Positions 27,603 to 36,829 of a stretch of 64,000 bases of DNA are shown here, one piece after another. The stretch's first letter is position 1. Each line of letters opens with the position of its first letter. The notes beneath the pieces are model-generated. The model searched no databases. It saw only the letters and a program-made list of their open reading frames with translations, and was not told where the DNA came from. The DNA comes from an uncultured Pelagibacteraceae bacterium. Its GTDB lineage: Bacteria > Pseudomonadota > Alphaproteobacteria > Pelagibacterales > Pelagibacteraceae. The position numbers and the translations under genes are program-made. The DNA is taken from the NCBI GenBank assembly GCA_902583075.1, contig CACHUN010000003.1:208202-272201 (forward strand). Direction: 5' to 3'.

Positions 27603-28390
27603 TAAGTTTCAGATTCTTTTTTGCTTATTGAGCCTTTCATTTTTTCAACAATTGCCTTAGCTCCAGCACTCATTGCTCTTTGATCTGCTCCAATAGTTAC
27701 AAAGTTAAATCCTTTATCGATCATTTTTTGTGCATACTCAGGTGTTCCATTATGAATTCCTGCAAAAATATTATTTTTTTTGGCATGCTCTAGTATTCTT
27801 AATATTTCTGAATAAGCTTTTGTATCCTCTGCTCTGTCAAACCCAGGTTTTTCTCCAATTGCTAAACTTAAATCAGCTGGACCAATATATATTCCATCTA
27901 CACCATCTGTAGACATGATCTCATCTAATTTATCTAAAGACTCTTTGGTCTCAATCATAGCTAACTTTAAAATTTCATCATTTGCATGATCGGCATAATC
28001 AGCTCCACCATAAATCAATCCTCTAACGGGACCAAAACTTCTATATCCTCTTGGAGGGTACATGCAGGCTTGTACAAATTTCTCTGCTTCTTCTTTATTG
28101 CTTACCATAGGACATATAATTCCATAACAACCAGCGTCTAAAATTTTCATGATTTGGCCTGACTCATTCCAATTTACTCTTGCAAGAGGAGTTACATCAG
28201 TTGATGAAATAGTTTGAAGCATCGGAAGCGCATTTGTGTAATCTACAAGTCCATGCTGCATATCTACTGTCAGAGAATCCCACCCTTGATGCGCCATAAC
28301 TTCTGCTGATACAGTGCTTGGAATTTGTAACCAACCATTTACTACAGGCTTGCCTTCAGCCATCATTTGTTTGACTTTATTTTTTCTCAT
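27599..28390 (-). CDS. HpcH/HpaI-family class II aldolase
   Basis: A 263 aa metal-dependent pyruvate aldolase. Motifs: LTVDMQHGLVDYTNALPML (base and metal region), PLARVNWNESGQIMKILDAG, GIICPMVSNKEEAEKFV, YPPRGYRSFGPVRG and IYIGPADLSLAIGE. Family members split 4-hydroxy-2-keto acids (2-keto-3-deoxy sugar acids, 5-keto-4-deoxyglucarate, HKHD) into pyruvate and an aldehyde. It overlaps the aldehyde dehydrogenase stop by one base, so the pair could cleave a keto-deoxy acid and oxidise the aldehyde product. Confidence 0.88.
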   Translation of the reverse strand: MRKNKVKQMMAEGKPVVNGWLQIPSTVSAEVMAHQGWDSLTVDMQHGLVDYTNALPMLQTISSTDVTPLARVNWNESGQIMKILDAGCYGIICPMVSNKEEAEKFVQACMYPPRGYRSFGPVRGLIYGGADYADHANDEILKLAMIETKESLDKLDEIMSTDGVDGIYIGPADLSLAIGEKPGFDRAEDTKAYSEILRILEHAKKNNIFAGIHNGTPEYAQKMIDKGFNFVTIGADQRAMSAGAKAIVEKMKGSISKKESETY

Positions 28391-29832
28391 TAATAATTGA
28401 GACCGAAGTGAGTGTACTTAACGTTCAAATAATCTTTTATAGCCATAGAGCCACCTTCTCTTCCATAGCCTGTCTGTTTTATTCCTCCAAAAGGCACTTC
28501 AGCAAAAGCAATTGTTGGATGGTTTACTGCACATGTTCCAGTTTCCATTTTTTCTGAGACTTTGTGCGCTTTTTCTAAAGAATTAGTGTAGATATAGCTC
28601 GCTAAACCAAGGTCATTATCATTTGCTCTTTCCACAACTTCATCTGTGTCTTTAAAAGTAAGCAATGGAACTAGAGGTCCGAATGGCTCTTCTTTAGCAA
28701 TTGTAAAATTATCTTTAACATTGTCAAAAATTGTTGGTTCGTAAAAATAACCTTTATTAAAACCAGCTGGTCTTTTTCCACCACATAAAACTGTTGCACC
28801 TTCACTTTTAGTTTTTTCTACTAATGCCTCTATTTCATTTAATCTTTTTTCTGTTGTTAAAGGTCCTAGAATTGTATCTTCATCCATTCCGTTACCAACT
28901 TTAAGCTTAGTGACTTTTTCAACTAATGTTTTAGCAAATTCATCTTTTTTACTTTCATGAATATAAAATCTTGCAGGTGATATACAAACTTGACCATTAT
29001 TTCTAAATTTAGCAGTGATTGCCATGTCGGTTACTTTATTAATATCTACGTCGTCAAAAACAATGAAAGGTGAGTGGCCACTTAATTCCATTGTAACTCT
29101 TTGGACTTTTTCAGCAGCTTGTTTTAAAATTAGTTTTCCAACTCTTGTTGAACCTGTAATAGAAACTTTTTTCACTATATCAGATGATATTAATTGAGAT
29201 GAGATTTTAGCTGGATCACCAGATAATAAATTTACTACTCCTGGAGGAACGCCCGCATCATTTATTATATTCATAAGTTCCATTACACTACCTGGAGTAA
29301 TCACATCAGGCTTACAAATTACTGAACATCCTGCAGCTAAAGCAGTGGAAATTTTTCTTGAGGACAAAACTATTGGAAAGTTCCATGGTATTAATCCAGC
29401 AACAACTCCAACTGGCTCATATTTTACATACATTCTTGTATGTTCAAATCTACTTTCAACTATCTGACCATAAATTCTTTTTGTTTCTTCTGAGTTCCAT
29501 TCAAAAATATCTGCAGCTCCTCCAACTTCACCTTTTGCTTCTGATAGTGGCTTTCCAACTTCTAATGTTAACCACTTAGCCAAAACATCAGTTCTCTCTC
29601 TCATAAGGTCGGCAATTTTTCTTATAATTTTTGATCTTTGCCAAGGTGGAGTATTTCTCCAAACTTCTAGACCTTTTTCTGCAGACTTAAGTGCTTTGTT
29701 TACATCTTCTTCACCTGCTTTAGATGCCTTGCCTAAAACTTCTTCTGTTGCAGGATTTAAAACATCATAAGTTTCATTATTTTGTGATGCTTGCCATTTG
29801 CCATCAATGAATTGTCCAAATTTGCTATACAT
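28390..29832 (-). CDS. NAD(P)-dependent aldehyde dehydrogenase
   Basis: A 480 aa ALDH with VAGLIPWNFPIVLSSRKIST, VSITGSTRVGKLILK, the general base in MELSGHSPFIVFDD and the nucleophile Cys in RNNGQVCISPARFY. Resembles succinate-semialdehyde, glycolaldehyde or 2-oxoglutarate-semialdehyde dehydrogenases; it lacks the CoA-dependent methylmalonate-semialdehyde (IolA) look. It is upstream of the HpcH aldolase and divergent from iolD by 55 bp, which suggests a semialdehyde or uronate aldehyde from the same pathway as substrate. Confidence 0.87.
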   Translation of the reverse strand: MYSKFGQFIDGKWQASQNNETYDVLNPATEEVLGKASKAGEEDVNKALKSAEKGLEVWRNTPPWQRSKIIRKIADLMRERTDVLAKWLTLEVGKPLSEAKGEVGGAADIFEWNSEETKRIYGQIVESRFEHTRMYVKYEPVGVVAGLIPWNFPIVLSSRKISTALAAGCSVICKPDVITPGSVMELMNIINDAGVPPGVVNLLSGDPAKISSQLISSDIVKKVSITGSTRVGKLILKQAAEKVQRVTMELSGHSPFIVFDDVDINKVTDMAITAKFRNNGQVCISPARFYIHESKKDEFAKTLVEKVTKLKVGNGMDEDTILGPLTTEKRLNEIEALVEKTKSEGATVLCGGKRPAGFNKGYFYEPTIFDNVKDNFTIAKEEPFGPLVPLLTFKDTDEVVERANDNDLGLASYIYTNSLEKAHKVSEKMETGTCAVNHPTIAFAEVPFGGIKQTGYGREGGSMAIKDYLNVKYTHFGLNY

Positions 29833-29887
29833 AATTTTTATTTTGTGGTTTATTAGTTGAATATTTGAGGAGAATATAACTAGAAAA

Positions 29888-31732
29888 ATGAAAAAAATAA
29901 AGCTTACTTGCGCTCATGCCTTAGTTAAACACTTAATTGCTCAGAAAATCTATATAGATGCTAAGGTTGAACCTTTGTTTCCAGGAGCTTTTGGTATTTT
30001 TGGACATGGAAATGTAGCATGTATTGGACAAGCTTTAGAGGAAAATAAAGACAAACTTCCAACATTTAGAGGTCATCACGAACAAAATATGGCTTTAACA
30101 GGTGTTGCTTATGCAAGAGCTAAAAGAAGAAAGCAAATTTTTATTGCAACAAGTTCGGTTGGACCAGGATCTACTAATCTTGTTACAGCATCAGCAGTAG
30201 CTATGAGTAATAGATTGCCAATTTTATTTTTACCTGGAGACACTTACGCAAATAGAATGCCAGATCCAGTTTTGCAACAGGTTGAACACTTTTCAAATCC
30301 AGGAATGACAGCTAACGACTCATTTAAACCAGTTACAAAATATTTTGATAGAATTACAAGACCAGAGCAAATATTACAGTCACTTCCTCAAGCAATTCAA
30401 ACCATGTTAGATCCAGCAGAGTGCGGTCCCGCATGTTTATCTTTATGCCAAGATGTACAAGGAGAAACATTTGAATATCCGGAAGAATTTTTTAAAGAAA
30501 GAATTCATAATATTAGAAGACCTAGACCTGACGATTTTCAAATAAAACAAGCAGTGGAAAAAATTAAAAATTCTAAAAACCCAATTATAATTTCAGGTGG
30601 AGGAGTATTTTATTCTGATGCCATGGATGAATTAGGAAATTTTGCAGTTAAACATAATATACCAGTTACTCAAACAGTTATGGGATACTCAACAATGAAA
30701 AAGGATCACTCTCATTTTGTAGGACCAATAGGGGGACTTGGAGGAAAGGCTGCAAATAATTTAGCTAAAGAGACTGATTTAGCAATTTGTATTGGTACAA
30801 AATTAGCTGACTTTACAACTGGATCATGGGCAAATTTTGAAAATCCAAATTTTAATCTAGTTTCAATCAATATTGCTAGACATGATGCCAATAAACATTT
30901 AGCAGAAGCAGTTATTGGAGATGCAAAAGTATCATTAATAGAATTATCAAATGCATTAGGAGATTGGAGATCATCTGATAGTTGGCATAAAAAATCACAA
31001 GATGAGCTTAATTCTTGGAATGAATATATAGATAAAGCGAGTGGTCCAACTAATCAAAAATTACCAAGTTATGCTCATACTGTTGGAGCAATTTATAGGA
31101 ATTCAGATCCAACTGATATAGCTGTTACAGCAGCTGGAGGTTTAGTCGGAGAAGTTGTTCAAGTTTGGCGGCCAAAAGAGTTAAATACACATGAGACAGA
31201 ATGGGGATTTAGCTGCATGAGTTATGAAATTTCTGGTGCCCTTGGAATTAAAATGGCAAACCCAGATAAAGATGTCATTGCATTTGTAGGCGATGGTTCA
31301 TATTTATTAAACAATTCTGATATATATTCTTCAGTATTAACGAATAACAAATTAATAATTATCCTGTGTGATAATGGAGGTCATGCTGTTATAAATAGAC
31401 TTCAATTGTTCAAGGGTGGAAAAGAATTTAATTGTTTATTTAATTCATCAAATGTTCAAAATTTAAAAGAAATTAATTTTGTTCAACATGCAGCGAGTAT
31501 GGGGGCAAAATCAGAACATGTTTCTAGTATTTCAGAATTAGAAGAGGCATTTAAAAGAGCAAAACAATCAGATGTAACTTATGTTATATCAATTAAAACA
31601 CATAGTTATGAATGGCTTGAGGGATCTGCTTATTGGGAAAGTCCTACGCTTGAAATACCAACATCAAAAGAAAATGAAGAAGCATTAAAACTCCACAAAG
31701 AAGGAAAATCAAAACAAAGACAAGGTGTTTAA
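29888..31732 (+). CDS. iolD: 3D-(3,5/4)-trihydroxycyclohexane-1,2-dione acylhydrolase
   Basis: ThDP-dependent ring-opening enzyme of inositol catabolism, 614 aa, forming 5-deoxyglucuronate. The N-terminal VEPLFPGAFGIFGHGNVACI is typical of IolD. FRGHHEQNMALTGVAYARA carries the ThDP-activating Glu. The ThDP/Mg site is in VIAFVGDGSYLLNNSDIYSS, followed by DNGGHAVINRLQLFKGG. With iolE and the iolG-like gene this gives the first three steps of inositol breakdown, but no iolB, iolC or iolJ is seen in the window. It leads a plus-strand run through a sugar ABC importer. Confidence 0.93.
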   Translation: MKKIKLTCAHALVKHLIAQKIYIDAKVEPLFPGAFGIFGHGNVACIGQALEENKDKLPTFRGHHEQNMALTGVAYARAKRRKQIFIATSSVGPGSTNLVTASAVAMSNRLPILFLPGDTYANRMPDPVLQQVEHFSNPGMTANDSFKPVTKYFDRITRPEQILQSLPQAIQTMLDPAECGPACLSLCQDVQGETFEYPEEFFKERIHNIRRPRPDDFQIKQAVEKIKNSKNPIIISGGGVFYSDAMDELGNFAVKHNIPVTQTVMGYSTMKKDHSHFVGPIGGLGGKAANNLAKETDLAICIGTKLADFTTGSWANFENPNFNLVSINIARHDANKHLAEAVIGDAKVSLIELSNALGDWRSSDSWHKKSQDELNSWNEYIDKASGPTNQKLPSYAHTVGAIYRNSDPTDIAVTAAGGLVGEVVQVWRPKELNTHETEWGFSCMSYEISGALGIKMANPDKDVIAFVGDGSYLLNNSDIYSSVLTNNKLIIILCDNGGHAVINRLQLFKGGKEFNCLFNSSNVQNLKEINFVQHAASMGAKSEHVSSISELEEAFKRAKQSDVTYVISIKTHSYEWLEGSAYWESPTLEIPTSKENEEALKLHKEGKSKQRQGV

Positions 31733-31741
31733 AAACTTTTT

Positions 31742-32899
31742 ATGAATAAGGTTTTTAAAATTGGTTTAATAGGTTGTGGACATATCGCTGAAACATATTT
31801 TAGAGCTGAAAAATATTTTAATAATATTAAAATAATTAAATGTGCAGATATTAATATGAAAGCTGCAAAACGCTGTGCATTAAACTATGGAATAAAATTT
31901 TTAACTGTAAATGAACTCCTAAAAGATACAGAGGTTGAAATTATTCTAAACCTTACAATTCCAAAAGCACATTATTCAATATCTAAAAAGGCTTTAACAA
32001 ATGGAAAACATGTATACTCTGAAAAGCCATTAGCAATAAATTTTAAAGATGGAAAAGATTTAATAAAATTTTCAAAGAAAAAAAAATTATATTTAGGAAA
32101 TGCTCCTGATACATTTTTGGGTGGTGGAATACAAAAGTCAAAAGAATTAGTTGAAGAAAATATAATTGGAAAAATAAAATTAGGCAATGCAGTTTTTGCT
32201 TTTCCTGGAATTGAGTCTTATCATCCTAACCCTGAACCTTGGTTTGCAAAAAATGAGGGAGGTCCTGTTATTGATATGGGACCATATTATATTACCGCTT
32301 TGGTAAATCTGTTAGGACCTGCAAAAAAAGTAAATAGCAACATCATTCAAGGTCAAAAATTTAGAACTATTGGTATAGGACCAAAAAAAGGCAAAAAATT
32401 TAGGGTAGAATGTCCAACTACTTATTTATCTACAATTACTTTTAAAAATAACTCAGTTATAAGATTAACATTATCATTTGATGTAATAGCCCATCAAAGA
32501 AATCACATTGAATTATATGGAGAAAAGGGCTCGATGATTGTTCCTGACCCAAATATGTTCGGTGGATCAGTGTTAACCTGTAATAAATTAGGGAAAAATT
32601 GGAAAGAATATAAGACTACAAAAATGTCTTTGGGACGTATTAATATTAGAACACAAAGTTCTAGAGCTAACGAAGCACCAACTAATGCAAATTATCGAGG
32701 AGCTGGATTATCTGAAATGGCATATTCAATTGAGAATAAAAAAAAACATTTATGTAATGGTGAGATATCTTTACATGTACTAGAAATTATAACTTCTATT
32801 ATGAAAGCAGCTAAATCTGGAAAATCTTTGTCAATTAATACTAACTGTACAAAACCAAAAAAGTTTTTAGAAATAGATGCAAAGAAATTACTTAAATAA
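31742..32899 (+). CDS. Gfo/Idh/MocA family oxidoreductase
   Basis: A 385 aa dehydrogenase. It begins FKIGLIGCGHIAETYFRAEK (Rossmann), has the catalytic EKP in HVYSEKPLAIN, and substrate-domain blocks AKNEGGPVIDMGPYYITALV and IELYGEKGSMIVPDPNMFGG. Resembles sugar and polyol dehydrogenases of the YrbE/LgdM kind. It lies 9 bp after iolD and 23 bp inside the next dehydrogenase, so oxidation of an inositol stereoisomer or related sugar is a reasonable guess. Confidence 0.83.
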   Translation: MNKVFKIGLIGCGHIAETYFRAEKYFNNIKIIKCADINMKAAKRCALNYGIKFLTVNELLKDTEVEIILNLTIPKAHYSISKKALTNGKHVYSEKPLAINFKDGKDLIKFSKKKKLYLGNAPDTFLGGGIQKSKELVEENIIGKIKLGNAVFAFPGIESYHPNPEPWFAKNEGGPVIDMGPYYITALVNLLGPAKKVNSNIIQGQKFRTIGIGPKKGKKFRVECPTTYLSTITFKNNSVIRLTLSFDVIAHQRNHIELYGEKGSMIVPDPNMFGGSVLTCNKLGKNWKEYKTTKMSLGRINIRTQSSRANEAPTNANYRGAGLSEMAYSIENKKKHLCNGEISLHVLEIITSIMKAAKSGKSLSINTNCTKPKKFLEIDAKKLLK

Positions 32900-33929
32900 A
32901 TTGACTGTGAAAAAACATATAGTTATTTCTGATCCATTTCCAAGAAGATTAGATTTAATCTTTTCAAAAAAAAAACTTAAGGAATTAAAATCAAAATACA
33001 AAATAATACCAGCTCCTAAGTTAAATAAAAAAAAATTTTATGAAAAAAATATTCATAAAGCTACTTTTATCATGGGTCAACCAGATCTGGATAAAAATCT
33101 TTTGTCAAAAGCTTCTAAGTTGAAATGTATTATAAATGTCGAAAGTAATTTTATTGATAATATTGACTATGATTATTGCTTTAAAAAAAAAATTGATGTC
33201 ATTGCTACATCACCTGTTTTTTCAAAGCCAGTTGCTGAAATAGCCTTAGGCATGACTTTGTCTATATTAAGAAATATACATAATGCTCATTTTGATTTTG
33301 TAAAAGGTAAAGAAAAATATGGTTTAAAGAGTAATTTGAATGCTTCCCTTTTGGCAAACAAAAAAATTGGTTTACTTGGTTTTGGAGATTTAGCTAAGGC
33401 GCTTTACCCATTGCTGCTACCATTTACAAAACATATAAATGTTTATGACCCCTGGGTCCCAAATAAAATAATTAAAAAAGCTGGTTTTAAGTCTATTAAT
33501 TTAAATAAAATGTTTAGTGATTGTGAGATTATTTATGTTCTAGCAACTATCACAACTAAAAACAAAAATTTAATTAACAAAAAATTATTAAATAAAATGA
33601 AGCCTAAATCAGTTTTTGTTTTAATGAGTAGAGCAGAAATCGTTAATTTTGTGGACCTAAAAAAAAGAGTCAAAAAGGGAGATATATACGTTGCAACAGA
33701 TGTATTTCCTGAAGAACCTGTAAAAAAAAGTGATCCAATTAGAAAGCTTAAAAATATATTATTTTCAGCTCATAGAGCTGGAGCTTTAGAACAGGCTTTT
33801 TTTGATATGGGTGATATTGTTCTAAAAGATATGAACTTAATTTTAAAAAAAATGCCTCCAAAATTCTGCAAAAGAGCTCAAAGAAAAACGGTAAATCTGT
33901 TAGCCTCAAAACCTGTTGCAATTAACTGA
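32877..33929 (+). CDS. D-isomer-specific 2-hydroxyacid dehydrogenase
   Basis: A Rossmann oxidoreductase of up to 350 aa. NAD motif KIGLLGFGDLAKALYPLL, catalytic-region VLMSRAEIVNF (Arg), TDVFPEEPVKKSDPI (Glu) and LFSAHRAGALEQ (His). The ATG at 32877 overlaps the previous gene by 23 bp; GTG at 32907 (VKKHIVISDPFPRR) is an equally reasonable start. It may reduce or oxidise a 2-keto acid of the neighbouring sugar-acid routes; closer substrate assignment is not possible. Confidence 0.8.
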   Translation: MQRNYLNKLTVKKHIVISDPFPRRLDLIFSKKKLKELKSKYKIIPAPKLNKKKFYEKNIHKATFIMGQPDLDKNLLSKASKLKCIINVESNFIDNIDYDYCFKKKIDVIATSPVFSKPVAEIALGMTLSILRNIHNAHFDFVKGKEKYGLKSNLNASLLANKKIGLLGFGDLAKALYPLLLPFTKHINVYDPWVPNKIIKKAGFKSINLNKMFSDCEIIYVLATITTKNKNLINKKLLNKMKPKSVFVLMSRAEIVNFVDLKKRVKKGDIYVATDVFPEEPVKKSDPIRKLKNILFSAHRAGALEQAFFDMGDIVLKDMNLILKKMPPKFCKRAQRKTVNLLASKPVAIN

Positions 33930-33951
33930 TTTTTTTATATTTTCTTCACTT

Positions 33952-34701
33952 ATGTCATCGATTAATCAATTACTTCTAGAAGCAAAAAGTGTAACAAAAT
34001 ATTTTGGAACCATAACAGCTCTTGAGAATGTCAATTTAAAGATACATGCAGGAGAATGTCTTGGTGTTGTGGGTGACAATGGAGCTGGAAAATCGACTTT
34101 AATGAAGGTTTTATCAGGTCTATACAAACCTAGTGCAGGCTCATTATTCTTTGATGGTAAAGAAAAGATTTTAGAAAGCCCTAAAGACTCTCAAAATTTA
34201 GGTCTTGAAATGGTTTATCAAGACTTGGCATTAGCTGGAAATCTTCCAATAGGTGAAAATATTTTTTTAGGGCGTGAACCAACTAAAAATCTTGGATTAC
34301 TTAAATTTCTAGATTATAAAAAAATTAAAGATCTTACTGATGCGCATCTTGGTAAATTAAAAATTAATGTCAAAAGCGCTGATCAAAAAGTAGAAGAACT
34401 TTCAGGTGGTCAAAGACAAGCAGTTGCAATTGCAAGATCAACAGCATTTAATGCTAAAGTTGTAATAATGGATGAACCAACTGCTGCACTTGCAATTAAA
34501 GAAGTTGGTAAAGTTCTAGACCTTATAAATAGTTTAAAACAAACAGGTGTTGGAGTAATAGTTATCAGTCATAGAATGGATGATATTTTTGCCGTGTGTG
34601 ATCGTGTGATGGCCTTATTCCAAGGAACAAATTTTGCAGAGTCTGAATTATCTAAAACTTCAAGAGATGAAGTAATAGGTTGGATTATGGGTAAAAAATA
34701 A
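33952..34701 (+). CDS. CUT2-type sugar ABC transporter ATPase (FrcA-like)
   Basis: A 249 aa single-domain ATPase with Walker A GDNGAGKSTLMKVLSG, signature LSGGQRQAVAIARS, Walker B VVIMDEPTAAL and the VIVISHRMDDIF His loop. Most CUT2 ATPases (RbsA, XylG, inositol IatA) have two fused domains; a single domain is typical of fructose-type FrcA. I use ATG 33952, since the track's 33916 start is TTG and adds non-family residues. Permease and binding protein follow. Confidence 0.9.
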   Translation: MSSINQLLLEAKSVTKYFGTITALENVNLKIHAGECLGVVGDNGAGKSTLMKVLSGLYKPSAGSLFFDGKEKILESPKDSQNLGLEMVYQDLALAGNLPIGENIFLGREPTKNLGLLKFLDYKKIKDLTDAHLGKLKINVKSADQKVEELSGGQRQAVAIARSTAFNAKVVIMDEPTAALAIKEVGKVLDLINSLKQTGVGVIVISHRMDDIFAVCDRVMALFQGTNFAESELSKTSRDEVIGWIMGKK

Positions 34702-34703
34702 TT

Positions 34704-35717
34704 ATGGAAGATAAAAATCAAGAAAAAAATTCACTGTATTTAAAAATAATGCCATACCTTGAAAAGTATGGAATATTATTGCTACTGGTAATAATGATTG
34801 TAGTAATGCACTTCCTTCAGCCAGATGTTTTCTTGTCGTGGAGAAATGTTACCAATGTATTCAAACAAATTTCTTGGCAATCGATGTTAGCATTAGGTGT
34901 GTTTATGGTGATAGTTACAGCAGGGATTGATCTATCGGTTGGATCAATAATGATGTTGTCGTTAATGATCCTTGCAATAGTTGCTAAAGCAGGGGCGCCT
35001 TGGTACATAGTAGTAATAACTCCTTTGATTGCAGGATTTCTATGTGGTCTATTTAATGGATTAGGAATAACCCTACTGAGGATGCCTCATCCTTTCATAA
35101 TGACTTTAGGAACATTGTATATCTTTAGAGGTACAGGAAATTTAATTTCAGGTGGAACACCAATAAGTGGTTTTACAGACGAAGTTAGATATCTTGGTCA
35201 TGGACGGATTGATTTAACTTGGCTTGGTTTAGAAAAATCACAATATTTACCAGTCAGTTTAGTTCTTATTGCAATTGTTTATATAATTTTTTGGATATTT
35301 ATGAATAAAACTCGAACAGGAAAATGGATTTATGCAATTGGAGGAAATCCTAATGCTGCAAGAGCCTCCGGTATAAACGTTAATAAAATTCTTGTAATAG
35401 TTTACTCACTTTGCGGGTTTTTATCTGGAATTGGAGCACTTATTTTAGCTGGACGAACAGACTCGGGATATCCTAATGCCGGATTACAATCTGAGTTAGA
35501 TGCAATAGCAGCATGCATTATTGGTGGAGCGAGTTTTTTTGGAGGAAGAGGTACAGTTCTTGGAGTTTTTGCAGGTGTAATGATCATGGGTATTTTAAGA
35601 AATGGTCTTAATCTGATGGATGTAAGTTCATTTTGGCAACAGGTTCTAATTGGATCTATTATAGTATTAGCGGTATATATCGACGTTCTTAGAAGAGATC
35701 TTGGGACAAGAAAATAG
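34704..35717 (+). CDS. CUT2-type sugar ABC transporter permease
   Basis: A 337 aa RbsC/FrcC-like inner-membrane protein with about eight to ten hydrophobic segments. Characteristic blocks are GVFMVIVTAGIDLSVGSIM, MPHPFIMTLGTLYIFRGTGN, YAIGGNPNAARASGINV and ELDAIAACIIGGASFFGGRG. It partners the ATPase two bases upstream. The binding-protein gene follows after a 108 bp gap with its own promoter-like sequence. Confidence 0.93.
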   Translation: MEDKNQEKNSLYLKIMPYLEKYGILLLLVIMIVVMHFLQPDVFLSWRNVTNVFKQISWQSMLALGVFMVIVTAGIDLSVGSIMMLSLMILAIVAKAGAPWYIVVITPLIAGFLCGLFNGLGITLLRMPHPFIMTLGTLYIFRGTGNLISGGTPISGFTDEVRYLGHGRIDLTWLGLEKSQYLPVSLVLIAIVYIIFWIFMNKTRTGKWIYAIGGNPNAARASGINVNKILVIVYSLCGFLSGIGALILAGRTDSGYPNAGLQSELDAIAACIIGGASFFGGRGTVLGVFAGVMIMGILRNGLNLMDVSSFWQQVLIGSIIVLAVYIDVLRRDLGTRK

Positions 35718-35764
35718 CACACCTAATAGTTGTAATTGTAAATTTGATTGTCTTTTATAAACAG

Positions 35765-35793
35765 TTGAATTTTTTTTAAAAATTTAATTAAAT
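35765..35793 (+). promoter_or_regulatory. predicted promoter of the CUT2 binding-protein gene
   Basis: TTGAAT (35765-35770), a 17 bp spacer and TTAAAT (35788-35793), 32 bp before the ATG. The same TTGAAT-N17-TTAAAT arrangement precedes the TRAP binding-protein gene at 56473. It would allow the binding protein to be made in excess over the membrane components. Confidence 0.45.
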
Positions 35794-35802
35794 TAAATTT
35801 TT
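35778..35802. promoter_or_regulatory. 25 bp AT palindrome over the -10 region
   Basis: AAAAATTTAATT-A-AATTAAATTTTT: perfect 12 bp arms around one central base, covering the proposed -10 hexamer. Placement suits a repressor operator or a leader hairpin. Pure A/T palindromes occur by chance more often in this genome, which lowers confidence. Confidence 0.4.
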
Positions 35803-35825
35803 ATAATTATTAAAGGGGTAAAAAT

Positions 35826-36758
35826 ATGAGAGAACTAAACAGAAAAATTGTTGTTTTCATTTCAGCGATTTTTTTATTGATTAGCATGGGGTCAGTATCT
35901 TTTGCTGATGGACATGGTAAAAAAATCTTATTCAGTATTAAAGGACCTGGTTCTGGAAACCCATTCTGGGCTTCTGTAACAAAAGGTGCTGAAGAAGAGG
36001 CAAAAAAATTAGGAGTAAAATTAATTTTAATTGCTCCTCCACAAGAAGGTGATGTACAAGCTCAGATAAACCAAGTTGAGGACCAACTTGCAAAAGGTGT
36101 TGATGCATTAGCACTTGCACCAGGAGATCCAAACGCTTTTGCACCAATTGTAGACGATGCTATTAAAAGTGGTGTTCCAGTTGTATTTGTTGATACAAAA
36201 GGAATTAATGAAGGTGTAACTTTCATTGGGACAAATAATATGAATGGTGCAGAATTAGCTGCAAAATTTATTTGTGATAAAACTCCAAAAGGATCTGATG
36301 TTGCAATTCTTACTGGAATTGAGTCTCAATCAACTGCATTACTAAGAAGAGATGGCGCAATTAAAGGATTTAAAAACTGTGGTTTAAACCTTGTTGCTAC
36401 TCAAACAGCCGAGTGGGATACTGCAAAAGGAAGATCAGTCACTGAGTCAATCATTTTGAAAAATCCTAACATCAAAGCAATTTTTGCTTCTAATGACAAT
36501 ATGGGATTAGGTGCAATGCAAGCACTAAAAGATGCGGATATGAATGATGTGATCGTTGTTGGTTTTGATGCTACTCCAGATGCAGCTACAAGCATCCTAA
36601 AAGGAGAGATGACTGCAACAATAGCTCAGTTCTCATACAACATGGGCGCGTATGGAGTTAAATATGCTCTCGAGCTAGCTAACGGTGGAAGTATTGATCC
36701 TAATATTGATACTGGTACACAATTAGTAACAACAGAAAACGCTAACGATTTTAAATAA
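35826..36758 (+). CDS. sugar ABC transporter periplasmic binding protein (RbsB/FrcB-like)
   Basis: A 310 aa type I periplasmic binding protein. A signal peptide ends near VSFADG; there is no lipobox, so it is soluble. Core blocks are SGNPFWASVTKGAEEEAKKLG, DALALAPGDPNAF, VVFVDTKGINEGVTFIGTNN, AIFASNDNMGLGAMQALKDA and VVGFDATPDAATSILKGEM. AAAGGGG lies seven bases before the ATG, far stronger than at most genes here. A strong terminator follows. The substrate could be inositol (iolD upstream) or a pentose/hexose (mutarotase and kinase downstream). Confidence 0.92.
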   Translation: MRELNRKIVVFISAIFLLISMGSVSFADGHGKKILFSIKGPGSGNPFWASVTKGAEEEAKKLGVKLILIAPPQEGDVQAQINQVEDQLAKGVDALALAPGDPNAFAPIVDDAIKSGVPVVFVDTKGINEGVTFIGTNNMNGAELAAKFICDKTPKGSDVAILTGIESQSTALLRRDGAIKGFKNCGLNLVATQTAEWDTAKGRSVTESIILKNPNIKAIFASNDNMGLGAMQALKDADMNDVIVVGFDATPDAATSILKGEMTATIAQFSYNMGAYGVKYALELANGGSIDPNIDTGTQLVTTENANDFK

Positions 36759-36771
36759 TCTTTAGAAAATT

Positions 36772-36811
36772 AAAAAAAAAAGGGTGAAATTTTATTTCAC
36801 CCTTTTTTTTT
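36772..36811 (+). terminator. intrinsic terminator after the CUT2 binding-protein gene
   Basis: A-run, GGGTGAAA, TTTTA loop, TTTCACCC, then eight or more T. The A and T runs extend the stem, so it could act in both directions. It lies 19 bp before the mutarotase start. Confidence 0.93.
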
Positions 36812-36829
36812 ATATATTATAGTTGCGAA

